Source: Ciborinia camelliae
Taxonomy: Eukaryota > Ascomycota > Leotiomycetes > Helotiales > Sclerotiniaceae
Assembly: GCA_025890175.1 (NCBI GenBank)
Contig: JANPYM010000005.1
Location: 1,688,440-1,752,439, forward strand
Reading direction: 5' to 3'
DNA length: 64,000 bases
The notes under the pieces are model-generated. The model was not told where the DNA came from. It saw only the letters and a list, made by a program, of their open reading frames with translations, and did not search any database. The translations under genes and the position numbers were made by a program. Numbering within the stretch: position 1 is the first letter of the stretch; each line of letters starts with the position of its first letter. Below are positions 60,251-64,000 of this stretch, piece after piece.

Positions 60251-63200
60251 ATGGTACACAATCAATCTGTCAACATGGGCCAGACACTTCCATTCAAGCC
60301 TCCAGGTGGTCCACAGGTGAATAAATCGGATTATATCAAAGATGAAGTGGCCAACTTTGTCGAGATTTCCGATTCCTCTGACAGTGATGACTATGAAGAT
60401 GCTTATGGCCCTCCTGAACGCCATGGAAATGGCCCATCTCCAGCAAAACGAAGAAATCGCCAACTAGCCCTTTTTGGTGACCACGATCAGTTAATTGATC
60501 TCGACATGGACCATGAGTTCGACATACCCGCACCGTACGGACCTCGATTACCTCAACCTGCAGCAGCAGCTGTACCCCAAAACAATATGAACAACCTTCC
60601 TCCCGTCAAGAATGAAGAGCCGGAAATAAATTGGGCTCAATGGATGGATGCAGAAAATGATGAAGAGGTCAACCACATACTATGGGAAGAATATCAGGAC
60701 CAAGCTGAGTGCAAATACGATCCATCTTCAGATTCTCCTCATTCTTCTTCTCGCCCTCCTAACCCCGATCAATCCATTCAACGAGGAGCAGAAAACTCAC
60801 CTGAGCGCAAAATGGAAACCCAGATCGAATGTATCGATGCAGTTGCTGCTGTTTTCCCAGAGATATGTAGGGATCATGTCGCAGGTCTCTATGAAAGCGT
60901 ATCTCGATCCTCTGATCAATTGATCGTTCATATATTGGACAAAGCGGATACTGGAAGCCTTTACCCAAAAGCAAAAGACGCACAGAAAGATCTGAAGAGA
61001 AAAAGAGTACTCAGTGAAGAAGAGGAGGCTACACAAAAGTACGAAGCTGCTGATCGCATGATTGGGCCTGCTCTACCTTTCGAGCGGTCTTTGACGTGAG
61101 TATAGAATTTTCAAATCTTTTTTCTCCATTTAGATCTACTCTATTTCCATCTGCTACATCCGTTGGACTAACTTTTTTGTAGTCGGAGCATCCTTTCATT
61201 CGAGTTTCCACAAATCTCCATGGTTTTTATAGATGCGACACTCCAATCTTCCGGTTATCGCCTTTTCACTGCCTATCGCGCACTCGAGGAAGCAGAGAGA
61301 AATTTTGATCCCGCCAATCCATCATACAATAAAATCAAGAATCTTAGAAGGATGCCGGCTATGTACCGAAAAGATCAGGTTGAGGAAGCCATACAAAAAA
61401 ATGCATCGCCGGAAAAGACTGAGACCTTTAAAGAATTACAAACAGCTCGGAAGATTCGAAAGATTGCAGAAGCTCGTCGCCGTGCCGAACGTGAAGCAGA
61501 AATTGCAGAGGAAGAAAATGAGAGAAAAGCTCAAGCCGAGGGCACAATGTCAGAATGCGGATGTTGTTATGGGGACTATCCACTCAATCGCATGGTACAT
61601 TGTAATAATGAAGAGATTCTACATTGGTTCTGCCGTGGATGCGCACGACAAACAGCTGAGAATGAGATTGGAAATTCCAAGTATGAGCTCAATTGTATGT
61701 CCACGGATGGATGTAAAGCTGGATTTTCTCTTGCACAAAGGCGAGTATTCTCATCATTAACTCTTCCGGATTTATACTGATTCATGATACAGGAATCAAT
61801 TCCTAGACGAGTCAACTATCGTTGCATTGGAACGTAATGAAGCAGAGGCTGTCTTACGCATGGCTGGTATCGAAAATCTTGCGAGTTGTCCATTTTGTCC
61901 ATATGCGGCAGAATACCCTCTCGTTGAAATCAATCGAGAATTTAAATGCCAAGCCCCTGATTGCGAAAAAGTCAGCTGTCGACTTTGCAAATTGGAGTCC
62001 CACATTCCCAAGAGTTGTGAAGAGCATGCCAAGGAGAAAGGTCTTTCGGTTCGACTTCAAATCGAAGAAGCGATGTCTGCCGCGATGATCAGAAAATGTA
62101 ACAAATGTGGTACTCCTTTTGTAAAGGCTCAAGGGTGCAATAAAATGACTTGTACACGCAATGGATGTTATAACGTTCAGTGCTATGTTTGTTCCAAGTC
62201 ATGCGGTTATGATCATTTCAATGATATAATAAGAGGTGGCAAGGAAGGAAACTGCCCACTCTTTGAGTCTGTGGAGGAACGACACGATACTGAAGTTAAG
62301 AAGGCCGAAAAAGAAGCACTCGATAAAATCCGGGCAGATCATCCCGAGTTTTCCGAGGAGGATCTGAAGGTTAAGATGTCGGAAAATGTCACAAAGGATG
62401 ACGAAAAGAGAAAGGCTATGGATCCACAGAATCGACATGGGTACAACATGGGTTAGTAGATGACTTTTAGTTGCTTGATATCATAATGGTTATGACATTT
62501 GACATTTGGGTGGGGATTCTTAGAGATGGTAGATCTTATTCAATATCAGATAAGCAAGAGAAATACCCATCAAGAAGGATGTTTTGATTTATTGTAATTC
62601 AATAATAGCGCCACCCTGCTTGTTTTGAGTCCTGTCTCCATACATATTTGCTGACTAATGGAAACACAGGGTTAAATATAGAGATGAACTTCCAGCCTTT
62701 CGATATATTTGGCGATAGTAAGTTTCATTTCAATAATTATTATTTTCTCAAACCTACCGGAAAAGGGGGAAAGGGGGAGGGAGGATTTATTATATTTCAT
62801 CTTCCAAAGTTGGAGGAGTCAAACTTTGATACGTTGACACTGGTGTACCCCTATTCAGCCCTGTAGATATGAAAGAAAGGGGAATTCTTGAAATACATGC
62901 TAACGTTTTTTCTTTTTTTTTTGGAACAGATATTGGAGAGGGAAATCTTCCCGGACAAAACAGGAATGGGGATGGGGATGCCAATGCGAATGCGAATGCG
63001 AATGCGAATGCGCGCTTAGATTATAATTATTTTGTTGATAATATTGGTCGTCGTTATTTGCTTCTTGGTGGTGCTGTTCCAGGTGGTGGTGGTGCTGTTC
63101 CTGGTGGTGCTGTTCCAGGTGGTGCTGTTCCTGGTGGTGCTGTTCCTGGTGGTGCTGTTCCAGCAGCGGCAGCAGCAAATGTTGGATTTGACGCTCAGGC

Positions 63201-64000
63201 TCAGGCTCAAGCTGAACCTCAAGCTCAAGCTCAAGCTCATGCTCATGTTCAGGCTCAATTGGCACGTCATCAACTCTGGGCTTTTGTTTCTGCAGCAGAT
63301 GGTGTTGGTATATATCAACCCGTACAATATCCACCACCTATTGCAAATGGTAATGGTGCTGGTATATATCAACCCGGAGTACCATATCCACCACCTATTG
63401 CAAATGGTAATGGTGCTGGTATATATCAACCCTTAGTACCATATCCACCACCTATTGCAAATGGTAATGGTGCTGGTATATATCAACCCGTAGCACCATA
63501 TCCACCACCTATTGCAAATGGTAATGATGCTGGTATATATCAACCCGTAGCACCATATCCACCACCTATTGCAAATGGTAATGGTGCCGGTGTAGTAGCA
63601 CCAAGAGAATACGCTGCAAGACTACAGCACGCGCCAGAAGAAGCTCAAATTAAAAATGATAAATCACCTGAAGTACCTATAAATGGCAAGGCTGAGGTTC
63701 AACATGATTTGGATGGAATGCTTGAGGGCCCCGGTCATTACCCTCGAAATCAAAGAGGGCAGGCTGGGGGAGTGCCGGCCGCAGGATTACAGCAGGCACT
63801 GGAAGAATTCCAAGCGATGGAAAATGCCAAATTCAAAAATGGCAAATCACCTGAAGTACTCACACCCCCACAAATGGCGCGCCATGCGTATCCACAACCT
63901 CTCGACACTCCTAACCCCGAAATATCACGAAATGAGAGGATGGGATCACCCTTTCAGAGGGTGGAGAATCCAGAAGTTCAAGTGAAGAACGTTGATCATG
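60251..64000 (+). CDS. RBR-type E3 ubiquitin ligase (RNF216/TRIAD3-like), cut by window edge
   Basis: Five exons are visible: 60251-61095, 61183-61740, 61793-62451, 62670-62717 and 62930 to the edge. The N-terminus is acidic and has FVEISDSSDSDDYEDAYG, a SUMO-interaction-like run. A helical Arg/Glu-rich region precedes the catalytic unit. That unit is RING1 from SECGCCYGDYPLNRMVHC, an IBR with SCPFCPYAAEYP, then CQAPDCEKVSCRLCKLESH, and RING2 KCNKCGTPFVKAQGCNKMTC with CYVCSKSCGYDHF. The order and CGCCYGD type fit RNF216-like ligases. In RBR enzymes a RING2 cysteine carries ubiquitin. Intron 2 has a GC donor (GCGAGT). The last exon encodes Asn/Ala, Val-Pro-Gly-Gly and Gln/Ala repeats and a 19-residue tandem repeat, and is open to the window end. 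Confidence 0.9.
63070..63168. repeat. Coding repeat, Gly-Ala-Val-Pro-Gly units
   Basis: A 15-bp unit (GGTGCTGTTCCTGGT and variants) is repeated about six times within the RBR ligase last exon and encodes GAVPG-type pentapeptides, which resemble elastin-like sequence. Confidence 0.85.
63301..63582. repeat. Coding tandem repeat, 57-bp unit x5
   Basis: Five units encode GAGIYQPxxPYPPPIANGN. The first is one codon shorter (54 bp); the next four are 57 bp each (63355-63411, 63412-63468, 63469-63525, 63526-63582). Units are nearly identical at the DNA level and differ mainly at two or three codons, which points to recent expansion. Confidence 0.9.

Noticed and set aside
62900..63337. 145-codon minus frame rich in His/Gln/Glu
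   Set aside because: It is the reverse reading of the repeat tail of the RBR ligase, with no start context or domain.

Overview
This window is filamentous ascomycete nuclear DNA. The genes carry many short GT-AG introns with fungal branch-point context, the proteins are fungal families, and the long intergenic spaces are full of TACC/GGTA tetranucleotide runs. The protein content and the spacer style suggest Leotiomycetes, close to Botrytis/Sclerotinia; that placement is inference and was not tested. Exon coordinates below were worked out by hand from splice motifs and reading-frame closure.

Layout. 1-1.06 kb: 3'-truncated heme gene HEM3 (minus). 1.86-12.1 kb: a damaged region. A membrane-anchored S33/TAP-like alpha/beta-hydrolase gene (minus) has its 5' part at 10.5-12.1 kb and its 3' part at 1.86-2.4 kb. 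Between the two parts lies about 8 kb of decayed secondary-metabolism DNA: a highly reducing polyketide synthase relic (KS-AT-DH-MT-ER-KR-ACP with internal deletions and frameshifts), a methyltransferase fragment, an alpha-oxoamine synthase fragment, an AT-rich block and a possible LINE tail. 12.1-14.7 kb holds unresolved minus-strand coding traces.

14.7-16.4 kb: cell-wall-integrity MAP kinase kinase (MKK1). Its 5' end and upstream region are repeated almost exactly on the other side of a 10-N gap (16151-17855 and 17866-19572), which is most simply an unmerged contig overlap. From 20.9 kb the region is ordinary housekeeping: DBP8 RNA helicase, an alpha/beta-hydrolase, a fungal SAM methyltransferase, a broken ABM-domain mini-gene, an SRA-YDG protein, PUS7 pseudouridine synthase, cysteine dioxygenase, a parvulin (PIN4/PAR14), a divergent ribosomal pair RPS12/RPS22, and a GT90 (CAP10-like) glycosyltransferase.

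44.8-45.3 kb: a 5S rRNA gene followed within 50 bp by a 375-bp MITE with matching terminal inverted repeats and a TTTAG duplication. 47.1 kb: an orphan 179-aa gene. 49.8-53.1 kb: importin KAP114. 53.8 kb: REV7. 56-57.1 kb: LYC1-type acetyltransferase. 60.25 kb to the window end: an RNF216-like RBR E3 ligase with an unusual tandem-repeat tail, cut by the window edge.

Apart from the relic polyketide region there is no operon-like or pathway clustering. I found no convincing new multi-gene system. The strongest leads are the split hydrolase with its embedded cluster relic, the MITE beside the 5S gene, the compact SRA protein and the repeat tail of the RBR ligase.
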